Positions 35,715 to 45,333 of a DNA stretch of 64,000 nt are shown here, in pieces. Under the pieces are notes generated by a model that ran no database searches, had not been told where the DNA came from, and was given only the letters and a program-made list of their open reading frames with translations. Source of the stretch: Chryseobacterium gleum (GTDB taxonomy: Bacteria; Bacteroidota; Bacteroidia; Flavobacteriales; Weeksellaceae); assembly GCF_900636535.1 (NCBI RefSeq), contig NZ_LR134289.1:992001-1056000 (forward strand), written 5' to 3'. Within the stretch, counting starts at the first letter, position 1. Each line of letters begins with the position of its first letter. A program made the position numbers and the translations under genes.

Positions 35715-38531
35715 TTAAGCTGTTACTGGTCTTTTTGCAGGAGCATCGTCTCTGTCGAAAACTCTGTTGATTACTGCATTTTGGTTTTTCTCAAACATTT
35801 TGTGGCTACCCGGAGCTGGTGCACCGCTTGGTACCGGAGCAACTACCTGGATTCCTGTATCTCTGAAGTTTCTCAGGATATAAGACCATGCCCCCATGTT
35901 TTCAGGTTCTTCCTGAGCCCACACCAATTGTTTTCTGTTTTCATATTTGTTGAAGATGGCTTCAATAGCATCTGTCTGAAGCGGATATAACTGCTCGAAT
36001 CTTACCAATGCAATATTTTCACAGTTCAGTTCTTCTTTCTTCGCTAATAATTCGAAGTACAGTTTACCTGAACAAAGAACTAATTTTTCCACTTTTTTAG
36101 GATCTGCAGTAGGATCGTCTAATACCGGCTGGAATGCACCGTTTGCAAAATCTTCAAGCGGAGAAACCACTTTAGGATGTCTCAACAGAGATTTAGGGCT
36201 CATTACCACCAATGGTTTTCTGAATGACCATTTCAACTGTCTTCTCAATAAGTGGAAGTAGTTGGCAGGTGAAGTAATATTGGCTACTACCATGTTTTCA
36301 TTAGCACAAAGGGTAAGGAATCTCTCTAATCTTGCTGAAGAGTGCTCTGCTCCCTGTCCTTCTGAACCGTGAGGCAATAACATTACCAATCCGTCCTGGA
36401 TTTTCCACTTTTCTTCTGCAGCTGCCAGATACTGGTCTACAATAATCTGTGCACCGTTCACGAAATCCCCGAACTGAGCTTCCCAAATGGTTAGTGTATT
36501 TGGAGAAGCCATTGCATATCCATAATCGAAACCTAAAACACCATATTCTGAAAGGTGAGAGTTGAATACATCAAATCTGTTTTCAGAAACGTGTCTTAAC
36601 GGGATGTATTCTTCTTCCGTATCTTCTGTTTTTACGACAGCGTGTCTGTGAGAGAATGTACCTCTTTCCACATCTTCTCCTGAGATTCTTACATTGTGAC
36701 CTTCTACAAGAAGTGTTGCGTAAGCTAACCACTCTCCTAATGCCCAGTCTAATGAATTTCCTTCAATAGCTTTGATACGGTTTTCGAAAAGTCTTGTAAT
36801 TTTATTGATGAACTTTTTGTCTGCGGGAAGTGTTGACATTTTAATTGCCAGTTCTTTCAGCTTCGCAAGGTCATATTTTGTATCTACCGGCAACTGAACT
36901 GCTCCTCTTTTACCAATCGGATAGTTTACCCAATCTTCAGCCATGAAAACATCCATTACGTTCTTCTCAATCTCTTTAGAAGCATCAAAATCTTTATCTA
37001 AAAGAGCTTTGAATTCCGTTTCCATTTTAGCAATTACATCGTTGGAAGTAACGCTGTCTTTCAATAATTTATCTTTATAAATTTCTCTTGGATTCGGGTG
37101 TTTTGAGATTGTTTTATATAAGTTAGGCTGAGTGAATCTTGGCTCATCACCTTCGTTGTGACCATATTTTCTGTATCCTAAAAGGTCAATATAAACATCT
37201 TTACCAAATTTTGCTCTGAAATCAGCAGCAAAATGGATCGCATGAACAACCGCTTCAGCATCGTCAGCATTAACGTGCATTACAGGAGATTCTGTAACTT
37301 TCGCAATGTCTGTACAGTATGTTGAAGATCTTGCGTCCATGTAGTTGGTTGTAAATGAAACCTGGTTATTAACAACGATATGAACAGTACCTCCTGTTCT
37401 GTATCCTTCCAGAGTCATCATCTGAGCAACTTCGTAAGCGATACCTTGTCCAGCAATAGCACCGTCACCGTGGATGATGATTGGCAATACTTTAGAATAG
37501 TCTTTGTATTTGTCGTCTACTTTTGCACGGCAGATTCCTTCTACCAAAGCAGCTACTGTTTCAAGGTGAGATGGGTTCGGAGTAAGGTTGATACATACTT
37601 CTTCTCCAGAAGCGGTCTTAATTTTTTTAGATGATCCCAAGTGATATTTAACGTCACCGGAGAATACATCTTCTTCAAATTCTTTTCCTTCAAACTCTGA
37701 GAAGATCTGCTTGTAAGATTTTCCGAAAATGTTGGTAAGAACATTCAATCTACCTCTGTGAGCCATTCCTAATACTACTTCATCTACTCCTAACTGAGAA
37801 GATCTTGAGATCAGCTGATCTAAAGCAGGGATTAATGTTTCACCTCCTTCTAACGAGAATCTTTTTTGTCCTACAAATTTTGTGTGAAGGTAGTTTTCAA
37901 AAGCTACCGCCTGATTTAATTTTAATAAGATTTCTGTTTTTTCGTTTGCAGAAAGGTTTGGATGATTTTCATTGACCTGAAGCCATCTTTTGATGAAATC
38001 TTTTTCTTCAACGTTATTGATGTGCATGTATTCTACTCCGATTGAATCACAGTAGATGTTTTCAAGGTGCTTGATCAAATCTGCCAGAGTTGATGGCTCT
38101 TTCATTCCTGTTTCTACAGCACAGTTGAATTTTGTATTTAAATCTTCTTTAGAAAGACCGAAATTCTCGATGTCTAAAGTAGGGGTATAATGTCTTCTCT
38201 CTCTAACAGGGTTAGTCTTTGTAAAAAGGTGTCCTCTTGTTCTGTAAGCCTCAATAAGGTTTACTACTTTAAATTCTTTCTTGATGTGCTCAGGAACTTC
38301 TCCATTGGATACTGCCTGAGAAATCTGTTGTTGTACTGCCGGGGCAGCGCTGGCCGAAGCCTGAATAAATTGAGTGTTATCGTCATCTCCGTAGTTCTCC
38401 AAAGCAAAGTCGAAGCCTTGAAAGAAAGCTTTCCATGATGGTTCTAGAGAGTCCGGGAATTTTAAGTACTGTTGGTATAAATCCTCAATTAACTGAGAAT
38501 GAGCTGCGTTTAGGAATGAAAATCTGTCCAT
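35715..38531 (-). CDS. sucA: 2-oxoglutarate dehydrogenase E1
   Basis: The thiamine-diphosphate-dependent decarboxylase of the 2-oxoglutarate complex. It has 938 residues. The N-terminal E1 domain begins with FLNAAHSQLIEDLYQQYL. GMAHRGRLNVL near 255, HGDGAIAGQGIAYEV near 353 (ThDP site) and VLPHGSEGQGAEHSSARLERFL-type text near 720 (short parts) are family marks. The operon is sucA-odhB with E3 elsewhere. It has its own -7 element upstream. Confidence 0.97.
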   Translation of the reverse strand: MDRFSFLNAAHSQLIEDLYQQYLKFPDSLEPSWKAFFQGFDFALENYGDDDNTQFIQASASAAPAVQQQISQAVSNGEVPEHIKKEFKVVNLIEAYRTRGHLFTKTNPVRERRHYTPTLDIENFGLSKEDLNTKFNCAVETGMKEPSTLADLIKHLENIYCDSIGVEYMHINNVEEKDFIKRWLQVNENHPNLSANEKTEILLKLNQAVAFENYLHTKFVGQKRFSLEGGETLIPALDQLISRSSQLGVDEVVLGMAHRGRLNVLTNIFGKSYKQIFSEFEGKEFEEDVFSGDVKYHLGSSKKIKTASGEEVCINLTPNPSHLETVAALVEGICRAKVDDKYKDYSKVLPIIIHGDGAIAGQGIAYEVAQMMTLEGYRTGGTVHIVVNNQVSFTTNYMDARSSTYCTDIAKVTESPVMHVNADDAEAVVHAIHFAADFRAKFGKDVYIDLLGYRKYGHNEGDEPRFTQPNLYKTISKHPNPREIYKDKLLKDSVTSNDVIAKMETEFKALLDKDFDASKEIEKNVMDVFMAEDWVNYPIGKRGAVQLPVDTKYDLAKLKELAIKMSTLPADKKFINKITRLFENRIKAIEGNSLDWALGEWLAYATLLVEGHNVRISGEDVERGTFSHRHAVVKTEDTEEEYIPLRHVSENRFDVFNSHLSEYGVLGFDYGYAMASPNTLTIWEAQFGDFVNGAQIIVDQYLAAAEEKWKIQDGLVMLLPHGSEGQGAEHSSARLERFLTLCANENMVVANITSPANYFHLLRRQLKWSFRKPLVVMSPKSLLRHPKVVSPLEDFANGAFQPVLDDPTADPKKVEKLVLCSGKLYFELLAKKEELNCENIALVRFEQLYPLQTDAIEAIFNKYENRKQLVWAQEEPENMGAWSYILRNFRDTGIQVVAPVPSGAPAPGSHKMFEKNQNAVINRVFDRDDAPAKRPVTA

Positions 38532-38578
38532 TATTACAGTTTATCTATTTATTAAAATTTATTTGTAGAATTAATCTT

Positions 38579-38586
38579 CAAATTTA
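38579..38586 (-). promoter_or_regulatory. -7 promoter element of sucA-odhB
   Basis: TAAATTTG on the minus strand lies 47 bases before the sucA ATG. Confidence 0.45.
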
Positions 38587-38656
38587 ATAAAAAAAACCGA
38601 CTTAGAACAGTCTGAAACCGTTAAAAAAACTTAAGAAAAAATAAATTAAAAAAAAA

Positions 38657-39697
38657 TTACTTATACACTGATAATGAGAGCTTAACGTTCACTTCCTGTC
38701 CATCCATCGGACGTTCAATAAAGGTCTGGCAAATATCTCCGAAGCGCATCTCGTCTTTTTTGGCTTTCTGAATCAGCTGCTGAATTGCCTTAATTCGGCC
38801 CTCATAGTTTCCTTTGTAGTAAATTACATAATTTTGAGACGGATTTACGGTCCTAAAATTGAAGTTATTGTCAGATACTCCGATTTTCTTGGAAAGTGGA
38901 ATTCCGAGGAAATAAGAAACCTCTTTGTCTTTGAAATTATCCGCATCAGTGATCAGGACAGGATATCCGAATTCATCATCCCGTTTTCCAAGATCCATCG
39001 TCACGAAATTATAAACTTTATTATAGTTCATCACGATATTTTTGTAAAGTGCATCTTTCTTGTTTGAAGTACTCACATTGATTCCCAGCAACAATTTGTT
39101 TTCTTCATTTTCTACCATTAAACTGTCGTACTTTATTGCTGCCATCTGGTTGTCTTTTTCCACTTTATTTCCTAAAGAGTTTTTAAGATTCACCATACTT
39201 TTGTTGATGTTTTCAGCAAAACGGTCCTCCGTCCAGAAGTTTTCCACTCTCTTCCAGACCGGCAGTTTCGGAGTGTGTACGTACCAGATAATTTTTGTTT
39301 TTTCGGCAGAAACGGGCTTAAATTTAACATCAACCAGCGTCGGGTTTTCATTTTCATCCTCAAAAAGCTGATATTTCAGGGTTTTATTAAGGTTCTCATA
39401 TCTGATGAACATTTCCCCATCAGTATCATTTTTAGGGTCTACATAGCTGATGGCACTTCCCTGTCCCTCGTATGGCGTATAATAATCAATGTCTATAGAG
39501 GGTGAGCTGGTAAAAAAATTATTCCATCTTGTAAAATTCTGAAGGTTATTAAACTGGGCAAAAACCTTATCCACGGGATAATCGATCTCTTTTTCAATCG
39601 TGAAGTTTTTACTTTCATCCACAAAATAATACATGGAAGCAGCATAAGCTCCTCCCAAAAGGATAATAATTACCGCTAAGATTTTAAAAATACGCAT
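38657..39697 (-). CDS. SRPBCC (polyketide cyclase-like) protein with GyrI-like C-terminus
   Basis: A 346-residue protein with one N-terminal membrane helix (about 1-20), a START/SRPBCC-type domain at about 25-150 (IDYPVDKVFAQFNNLQNFTRWN) and a C-terminal GyrI-like effector-binding domain at about 210-346. This layout is common in Bacteroidota; the ligand is not known. The ATG at 39697 is chosen because a -7 element ends 5 bases before it, giving a nearly leaderless mRNA. Upstream the frame only opens with TTG. Confidence 0.75.
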   Translation of the reverse strand: MRIFKILAVIIILLGGAYAASMYYFVDESKNFTIEKEIDYPVDKVFAQFNNLQNFTRWNNFFTSSPSIDIDYYTPYEGQGSAISYVDPKNDTDGEMFIRYENLNKTLKYQLFEDENENPTLVDVKFKPVSAEKTKIIWYVHTPKLPVWKRVENFWTEDRFAENINKSMVNLKNSLGNKVEKDNQMAAIKYDSLMVENEENKLLLGINVSTSNKKDALYKNIVMNYNKVYNFVTMDLGKRDDEFGYPVLITDADNFKDKEVSYFLGIPLSKKIGVSDNNFNFRTVNPSQNYVIYYKGNYEGRIKAIQQLIQKAKKDEMRFGDICQTFIERPMDGQEVNVKLSLSVYK

Positions 39698-39701
39698 CGC
39701 A

Positions 39702-39709
39702 CAAAAATA
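39702..39709 (-). promoter_or_regulatory. -7 promoter element of SRPBCC gene, near-leaderless
   Basis: TATTTTTG on the minus strand is followed by 4 bases and then the ATG, so transcription would begin at or next to the start codon. Confidence 0.5.
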
Positions 39710-39780
39710 ATACAAATAAAAAGAGTGAACAATATGCTGATCACTCCAATGATATGTTTAACAATAATTAACTGGTTAAT

Positions 39781-39948
39781 GGCTGGAAGCGGGATGAGGG
39801 AAGCTGGAAGTTACTATTGTGCAGATAATTACTATTTTTTTTGATTAAAAACATCCAAACTTACTACCAATAAACCTGACGTTTATATGAAGAGTCTGCT
39901 TTTATACTTCGTTCTTCAATAACTTCCATCTTCCAGCACCCCTCTTTC
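39781..39948. repeat. Inverted heptad arms between SRPBCC gene and glgC
   Basis: The left arm reads GGCTGGA, AGCGGGA, TGAGGGA, AGCTGGA, AGTTACT (39781-39815). The right arm reads AACTTCC, ATCTTCC, AGCACCC, CTCTTTC (39921-39948), which is close to its reverse complement. About 105 bases lie between. The same arm sequence is found at 53168-53309. Confidence 0.6.
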
Positions 39949-39954
39949 TTTCTT

Positions 39955-41223
39955 TTATCCTATATGTGTCCCCGGAGCAATGACAGCACCTTTCTTTACA
40001 ACCACAATCCCATCCTGAACAGAATAGGTTCCATAATCTCCGTCCGGGATATGTTTTCCGCCGATGATTTTGACATTGTCGCCAATGTAACAGTTTTTAT
40101 CAAGGATTGCTTTTTCTATATAGCAATATTTTCCGATCCCCATATTCGGACGTCCTCCTCTGTCATTGATCACAATTTCTGTCGTATTCTGATAGAAATC
40201 AGCTCCCATAACATAGGAATTTACGATGGTACTTCCCTTATCAATTCTGGTTCTGTTTCCGATCACAGAATTTTCAATTTTATCTGCCATAATGATACAT
40301 CCATCTCCAAAAACAGCCTTACTTACGTATGAACCGTTGATTTTTGACGGTGGAAGCATTCTTGCTCTGGTATAAATTGGTGATGAAGAGAAAAGGTTAA
40401 ACTGTGGCAGATCAAGACAAAGATCAAGATTCGCTTCGTAGAAAGATTCTATGGTTCCGATATCTGTCCAGTAACCTTCATATTGATAGCTTAATGTTTT
40501 ATATTTTCCGATGGAACTTGGAATGATATCTTTTCCGAAATCATCACCTGCTCCCTCTTCAAACATCTTTTTAAGGATATTCTTGGTGAAGATATAAATT
40601 CCCATAGAAGCAAGAAACTCCTTTCCTGCATGTTTATTTTCATCTGAAACTTCAGATTTCATGCCTTCCAGCATATCATAACCCGGCTTTTCATAGAAAG
40701 AGGTAATATTTCCTTCATCATCTGACTTTAAGATTCCAAAACCCGTCGCATCTTTTGCGTTCACGGGAATAGTAGCAATGGTAAGATCTCCTCCATTTTC
40801 AATGTGGAAGTCAAGCATTTCCCTGAAATCCATCTGATACAACTGATCTCCTGAAAGAATAAGAATATAGTCATAATCATATTTTTCAAGGTGCTTCATT
40901 GATTGACGTACAGCATCTGCTGTTCCCTGGTACCAGCTGTCATTTTCTACATTCTGTTCAGCTGCAAGAATATCAACAAATCCTTTGCTGAAAATATCAA
41001 AGTGATAGGAATTCTTGATATGTGAATTGAGGGAAGCAGAATTAAACTGCGTCAACACCAGAATTTTGTTCAGTCCTGAGTTCAGACAGTTTGAGATAGG
41101 AATATCTACCAGTCTGTATTTTCCTGCTATAGGAACAGCCGGTTTTGATCTGGTATACGTTAACGGGAATAATCTTGTTCCTCTGCCTCCTCCTAAAACA
41201 ATAGAGATTACATTTCGATTCAT
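39955..41223 (-). CDS. glgC: Glucose-1-phosphate adenylyltransferase
   Basis: GlgC makes ADP-glucose, the committed step of glycogen synthesis. It has 422 residues: the nucleotidyltransferase domain with GGGRGTRLFPLTYTRSKPAVP at the N-terminus (catalytic Arg and substrate Lys), then SGDQLYQMDF near 122 and a C-terminal left-handed beta-helix. Allosteric regulation is known in the family. It is the last gene of the glgB-glgA-lipoprotein-glgC run, 14 bases after the lipoprotein gene. Confidence 0.95.
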   Translation of the reverse strand: MNRNVISIVLGGGRGTRLFPLTYTRSKPAVPIAGKYRLVDIPISNCLNSGLNKILVLTQFNSASLNSHIKNSYHFDIFSKGFVDILAAEQNVENDSWYQGTADAVRQSMKHLEKYDYDYILILSGDQLYQMDFREMLDFHIENGGDLTIATIPVNAKDATGFGILKSDDEGNITSFYEKPGYDMLEGMKSEVSDENKHAGKEFLASMGIYIFTKNILKKMFEEGAGDDFGKDIIPSSIGKYKTLSYQYEGYWTDIGTIESFYEANLDLCLDLPQFNLFSSSPIYTRARMLPPSKINGSYVSKAVFGDGCIIMADKIENSVIGNRTRIDKGSTIVNSYVMGADFYQNTTEIVINDRGGRPNMGIGKYCYIEKAILDKNCYIGDNVKIIGGKHIPDGDYGTYSVQDGIVVVKKGAVIAPGTHIG

Positions 41224-41237
41224 AAATATCTGGCGTT

Positions 41238-41774
41238 TTATTTTATTAAGTTTACTGTTTTGTTCTTAGTGTTTACTGCTACTTTAAAGCATTCTTTGTT
41301 TTCATATTGGAGTTCGTTTTTATAAACAGTCACCCGAAAATCATCTTTATCATTCAGTACTAAAACCTCTTTATCCAGGTTATAGATTTCAATATTATAT
41401 TTTTTAAGTTCATTTCTGAAGAGAGGGTTTGTAATAAGCACATCCATTACACCAGCGCTCTTCATCACAAAATCATCAACATCTTTACGATACTTTTCTC
41501 TCCAGCCTTTTCCATATTTTCTTTCTATTACAGCGTACGTCCTTTTATTAAGAGCGTCTATTCTTTTCATCTCTTCAGATTCCACCAGACAACCACCGAC
41601 AGAGTAATGCTTTATTTTCCATTTTTCGGAAATGCCAGCCATTGCTTCATACTTTTCCATCGCAGGAAGGCCGTAGCCATAGATCCAATAATAGCCTCCA
41701 TGATAACTTCCTCTGTCTTCTTTACAGGAAAACAACATAAGTATTATCAGGAAAAGAAATCCGAAAATCTTCAC
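41238..41774 (-). CDS. Lipoprotein embedded in the glycogen operon
   Basis: A 178-residue lipoprotein with a GTG start 4 bases after glgA. The lipobox is at the end of a hydrophobic signal (IILMLFSC, Cys17). The residues just after Cys are K-E-D, the pattern (Lys followed by two acidic residues) linked to surface export of lipoproteins in Bacteroidota. The rest is polar with EKYEAMAGISEKWKIKHYSVGGC and YGKGWREKYRKDVDDF. I recognise no domain. Its role in a glycogen operon is unexplained. Confidence 0.7.
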   Translation of the reverse strand: MKIFGFLFLIILMLFSCKEDRGSYHGGYYWIYGYGLPAMEKYEAMAGISEKWKIKHYSVGGCLVESEEMKRIDALNKRTYAVIERKYGKGWREKYRKDVDDFVMKSAGVMDVLITNPLFRNELKKYNIEIYNLDKEVLVLNDKDDFRVTVYKNELQYENKECFKVAVNTKNKTVNLIK

Positions 41775-41778
41775 TCCA

Positions 41779-43185
41779 TCAGCTATTATATAAAGCTATG
41801 TATTTTTCTGCAGATTTCTCCCATGCAAAATCAAAATTCATATTGGCATGGATAAGATCTTCCATAACGCCTTTTTGATTATAAATCGCCATTGCTCTGT
41901 TCATCGCATGTACAACATCATCAACTCCCGGATAAGTAAAGTTCAGCCCTGCTCCGCCGGTTGAAATATCTTCCACCGTATCTTTGAGTCCTCCTGTATA
42001 TCTTACCACGGGAACAGTTCCGTATCTCATAGAGTACATCTGATTCAATCCGCATGGTTCTACCCTGGAGGGCATCAGAAGAAAATCTGCCGAGGCATAG
42101 ATCTTATGAGAAAGATGTTCTTTATATCCTAGATCCAATGCAAAATTAGTATACGTATAGTCGTATTCTTTCAGCTTATTCTCAATATAGGTATTCCCTG
42201 ATCCGAGAATCATAATATTTAAAGCACCATAACTTTGCTTGATACTTCTCCATACAACATCCGGCAGCAGATCTGCTCCCTTCTCTGTAGCGAATCTTCC
42301 AATAAAGGCAAATAAAGGAAGTTCAGGTTTTAATCCATATGCTTTACAGAGGTTTTCTTTATTTTTTTTCTTTTGAGCTACCGCATTTGTAATGTTAAAA
42401 TTAAAATCCAGCATCGGATCGGTCTCAGGATTCCAGACTTCTGTGTCAATACCATTGATGATTCCATATGCTTTTCCGAATTCTTGGCGAACCAGACTTT
42501 CGAGTCCGCGGAAGCTTATAAAAAGTTCCTCAAGATATCCTTCAGAAACGGTAGTAAAAGCATGGGCACATTTGATCATACTCGCCAGAGGATTCATCAA
42601 TCCGTTCCAGTCCATCAGTCCCCATTTATACGCATCGAAAGAAGGCATATATTGTGCCATAGTCCAGCTCATCATGCCCTGATATTCGCCATTATGAATC
42701 GTTCCTATTGTTTTTACTCCTTTTAGGAATTCAAATTCATAACAGTTTTCTACCATAAAAGGCACCAGACCTGTATGATAATCATGGCAATGCAGTACAT
42801 CAGGACGTATTTTCATGGCAGACAGCCAATGCAATACTCCATGCTGAAAAGCCAGAAACTGGAAACTTTCATCCTGGTAGCCATAAGGATTGTCCCTGTC
42901 TAATAATCCGGGAATTCTTACCATATATAGCTCAAATCCCAGAACATTTGTCTTTTCTTTCAGTACCTGAACCTGCAGCATATTGGCTCCCTGATGAATA
43001 AACCCATCAAAAACAAGGTCAAATTCATGATCATATACAAAGGGTTTGTTGTACCAAGGCATCACCACCTTCGCCTCTACTCCTTCTATTTTATTCTGAT
43101 ATTTTGGAAGTGCTCCGACCACATCTGCCAGACCACCAACTTTTGCGACAGGGTAACATTCTGTACTTAAATGATAAATAACCAT
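41779..43185 (-). CDS. glgA: Glycogen synthase
   Basis: GlgA transfers glucose from ADP-glucose to the growing alpha-1,4 chain. It has 468 residues, GT5 family. The N-terminal domain has STECYPVAKVGGLADVVGALPK near 6-27 (KVGGL binds ADP-glucose); the C-terminal domain has SRVEPCGLNQMYSMRYGTVPVVRYTGGL-type text near 375-402 with the conserved Glu. It starts 3 bases after glgB. Confidence 0.96.
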   Translation of the reverse strand: MVIYHLSTECYPVAKVGGLADVVGALPKYQNKIEGVEAKVVMPWYNKPFVYDHEFDLVFDGFIHQGANMLQVQVLKEKTNVLGFELYMVRIPGLLDRDNPYGYQDESFQFLAFQHGVLHWLSAMKIRPDVLHCHDYHTGLVPFMVENCYEFEFLKGVKTIGTIHNGEYQGMMSWTMAQYMPSFDAYKWGLMDWNGLMNPLASMIKCAHAFTTVSEGYLEELFISFRGLESLVRQEFGKAYGIINGIDTEVWNPETDPMLDFNFNITNAVAQKKKNKENLCKAYGLKPELPLFAFIGRFATEKGADLLPDVVWRSIKQSYGALNIMILGSGNTYIENKLKEYDYTYTNFALDLGYKEHLSHKIYASADFLLMPSRVEPCGLNQMYSMRYGTVPVVRYTGGLKDTVEDISTGGAGLNFTYPGVDDVVHAMNRAMAIYNQKGVMEDLIHANMNFDFAWEKSAEKYIALYNS

Positions 43186-43188
43186 TCT

Positions 43189-45135
43189 TTATCTCTTATG
43201 TTTAATTCTGTGTAATTTATATTTTTTATCTTTCTTCTGACGTAACACTATTCCGGCCAATGGCGGCAGCTTCACGGTCATTGTTTTTGGATAATTTCTC
43301 CATTCTTCATACTTCTCTCCCAGGATTTCAGGTTCTACTCCGCTTCCACTGTACTTTTCATCATCTGAATTCAAAACAACTTCCCAGTGGGTTCCTGCAG
43401 GAATCCCGATTTTATAATCCAGTACTTTCGGAGCCAGATTTAAAATCACCATCACAATATCGTCTCTTTTTTTACCTTTTCTCAGATAAATGTAAACTGA
43501 ATTTTCGAGATCATCCGCTTCCACCCACTCAAAACCATTTCTATCAAACTGATTTTCATAAAAGGCAGCTTCCGACCTGTAAAGGTGATTCATATCTTTA
43601 ACAAGCTCCTGCATTCCTTTGTGAACAGGGTATTTCAACAAATGCCAGTCGAGGCTTCTGGTAAAATTCCATTCACTGGTCTGTCCGAATTCGTCTCCCA
43701 TAAAAAGTAACTTAGCTCCAGGATGGGTATACATATATACATATAAGGTACGCAGATTGGCAAATTTCTGCCATTCGTCACCTTTCATTTTATAAATAAG
43801 ACTTGCTTTGCCATGTACCACTTCATCATGCGATAAAGGCATCATATAATTTTCATTATACATATACATGGACGCAAATGTCAGCTTATGGTGATGGAAT
43901 TTCCTGTTTTCAAAGTCTTCTTTAAAATAATCCAGCGTATCATGCATCCAGCCCATCATCCATTTCATACCAAAACCCACGCCACCATCATGAACAGGCT
44001 TGGTAAGCATAGGAAAATCCGAACTTTCTTCAGCAATAGTTATGATATTATCTCCAAACTCTTTGTAAACAGCAGTGTTGAATTCCTGCAGAAAAGCTTT
44101 GGCTTCAAGGTTCACATTCGTTCCATATATATTGGGTTCCCATTCTCCTTCATTTCTTGAATAATCCAGATGGAGCATTGAAGTTACCGCATCTACGCGT
44201 AATCCGTCGGCATGATAACGATCCAGCCAGAACATGGCATTTGAAATCAGAAAGGATTTCACTTCATTTCTTCCGTAATTGAAAATATGTGATTTCCAAT
44301 CGGGATGAAAGCCTTTTCTCGGATCTTCATGCTCATAAAGGTAAGTGCCATCAAAACGGTGAAGACCATTGGCATCTCCCGGGAAATGAGACGGAACCCA
44401 ATCCAGGATAACCCCAATTTCATTGTTATGAAGTTCATCAATCAGAAACATCAGATCCTGCGGTGAGCCAAAACGTGAGGTAGCAGCATAAAAACCGGTA
44501 ATCTGATATCCCCAGCTGGGCTCGTAAGGATATTCCATCACAGGCATAAATTCTACATGGGTAAATCCCATTTCTTTTATATAGGGAACCAGCTTTTTGG
44601 CAATATCCCGGTAATTCAGAAAGCGGTCAGGATACTCCCCGTCTCTTACCCATGAACCCAAGTGCAGCTCATATACAGATAACGGAGCTTCCAGTCTGTT
44701 TTTTTTCCAGCGCTGGTCCATCCATCCCTGATCATTCCATTCATACCATGTAGTAGAAACAAGAGAAGCCGCCTGAATATTCTGCTCCCAGCTTAATGCA
44801 TAAGGATCACTTTTTTCCAGAATTTCGCCACCCTGTGTTTCAATAGCGTATTTATATAAGGTACCCCAGGTTAATCCTTCAATAAAGCCTTCCCAGATCC
44901 CGGATCCGTCCCATCTAGGAAACAGGATATGATCTTTATGATTCCAGTTGTTGAAATTTCCGATCACGGAAACTTTCTTTGCATTAGGTGCCCATACAGA
45001 AAAATACACTCCTTTTACGCCATCCTTTTCTGCAGAATGTGCACCGAATTTACCATACAGCTTATAATGTCTACCTTCTTTAAAAAGATACACATCATGA
45101 TCGGTGAAAAGCGTGTAGGTCTTAACAGAATTCAT
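43189..45135 (-). CDS. glgB: 1,4-alpha-glucan branching enzyme
   Basis: GlgB makes alpha-1,6 branches in glycogen. It has 648 residues from the ATG at 45135. An N-terminal CBM48 (about 30-115; YFSVWAPNAKKVSVIGNFNNW) is followed by the GH13 catalytic barrel with GLRVDAVTSMLHLDY (nucleophile Asp), ITIAEESSDFP (acid/base Glu) and LSHDEVVHGKASL (third acidic residue), and a C-terminal beta domain. It is the first gene of the glycogen operon, divergent from the CBM48 esterase. Confidence 0.96.
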   Translation of the reverse strand: MNSVKTYTLFTDHDVYLFKEGRHYKLYGKFGAHSAEKDGVKGVYFSVWAPNAKKVSVIGNFNNWNHKDHILFPRWDGSGIWEGFIEGLTWGTLYKYAIETQGGEILEKSDPYALSWEQNIQAASLVSTTWYEWNDQGWMDQRWKKNRLEAPLSVYELHLGSWVRDGEYPDRFLNYRDIAKKLVPYIKEMGFTHVEFMPVMEYPYEPSWGYQITGFYAATSRFGSPQDLMFLIDELHNNEIGVILDWVPSHFPGDANGLHRFDGTYLYEHEDPRKGFHPDWKSHIFNYGRNEVKSFLISNAMFWLDRYHADGLRVDAVTSMLHLDYSRNEGEWEPNIYGTNVNLEAKAFLQEFNTAVYKEFGDNIITIAEESSDFPMLTKPVHDGGVGFGMKWMMGWMHDTLDYFKEDFENRKFHHHKLTFASMYMYNENYMMPLSHDEVVHGKASLIYKMKGDEWQKFANLRTLYVYMYTHPGAKLLFMGDEFGQTSEWNFTRSLDWHLLKYPVHKGMQELVKDMNHLYRSEAAFYENQFDRNGFEWVEADDLENSVYIYLRKGKKRDDIVMVILNLAPKVLDYKIGIPAGTHWEVVLNSDDEKYSGSGVEPEILGEKYEEWRNYPKTMTVKLPPLAGIVLRQKKDKKYKLHRIKHKR

Positions 45136-45245
45136 CAAGATCAGTTTGTATTTATATTTTCCCTGAAACTACGAAAAATACCGGCAAAAGCGGTTAATAA
45201 TTCATCAAATATTTATCAACTGAATTTCGGCTTTCGTCTATCTAT

Positions 45246-45253
45246 CAAATATA
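45246..45253 (-). promoter_or_regulatory. Candidate -7 element of the glycogen operon
   Basis: TATATTTG on the minus strand lies 110 bases upstream of glgB in the divergent spacer. The leader would be long for this genome, so the assignment is tentative. Confidence 0.35.
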
Positions 45254-45333
45254 TCATTTTTTACCTCACATTTTTTATGATTCCAAAACAATCTTTTTAT
45301 AAATTTAACATCAACATTTATTAAACACATACG

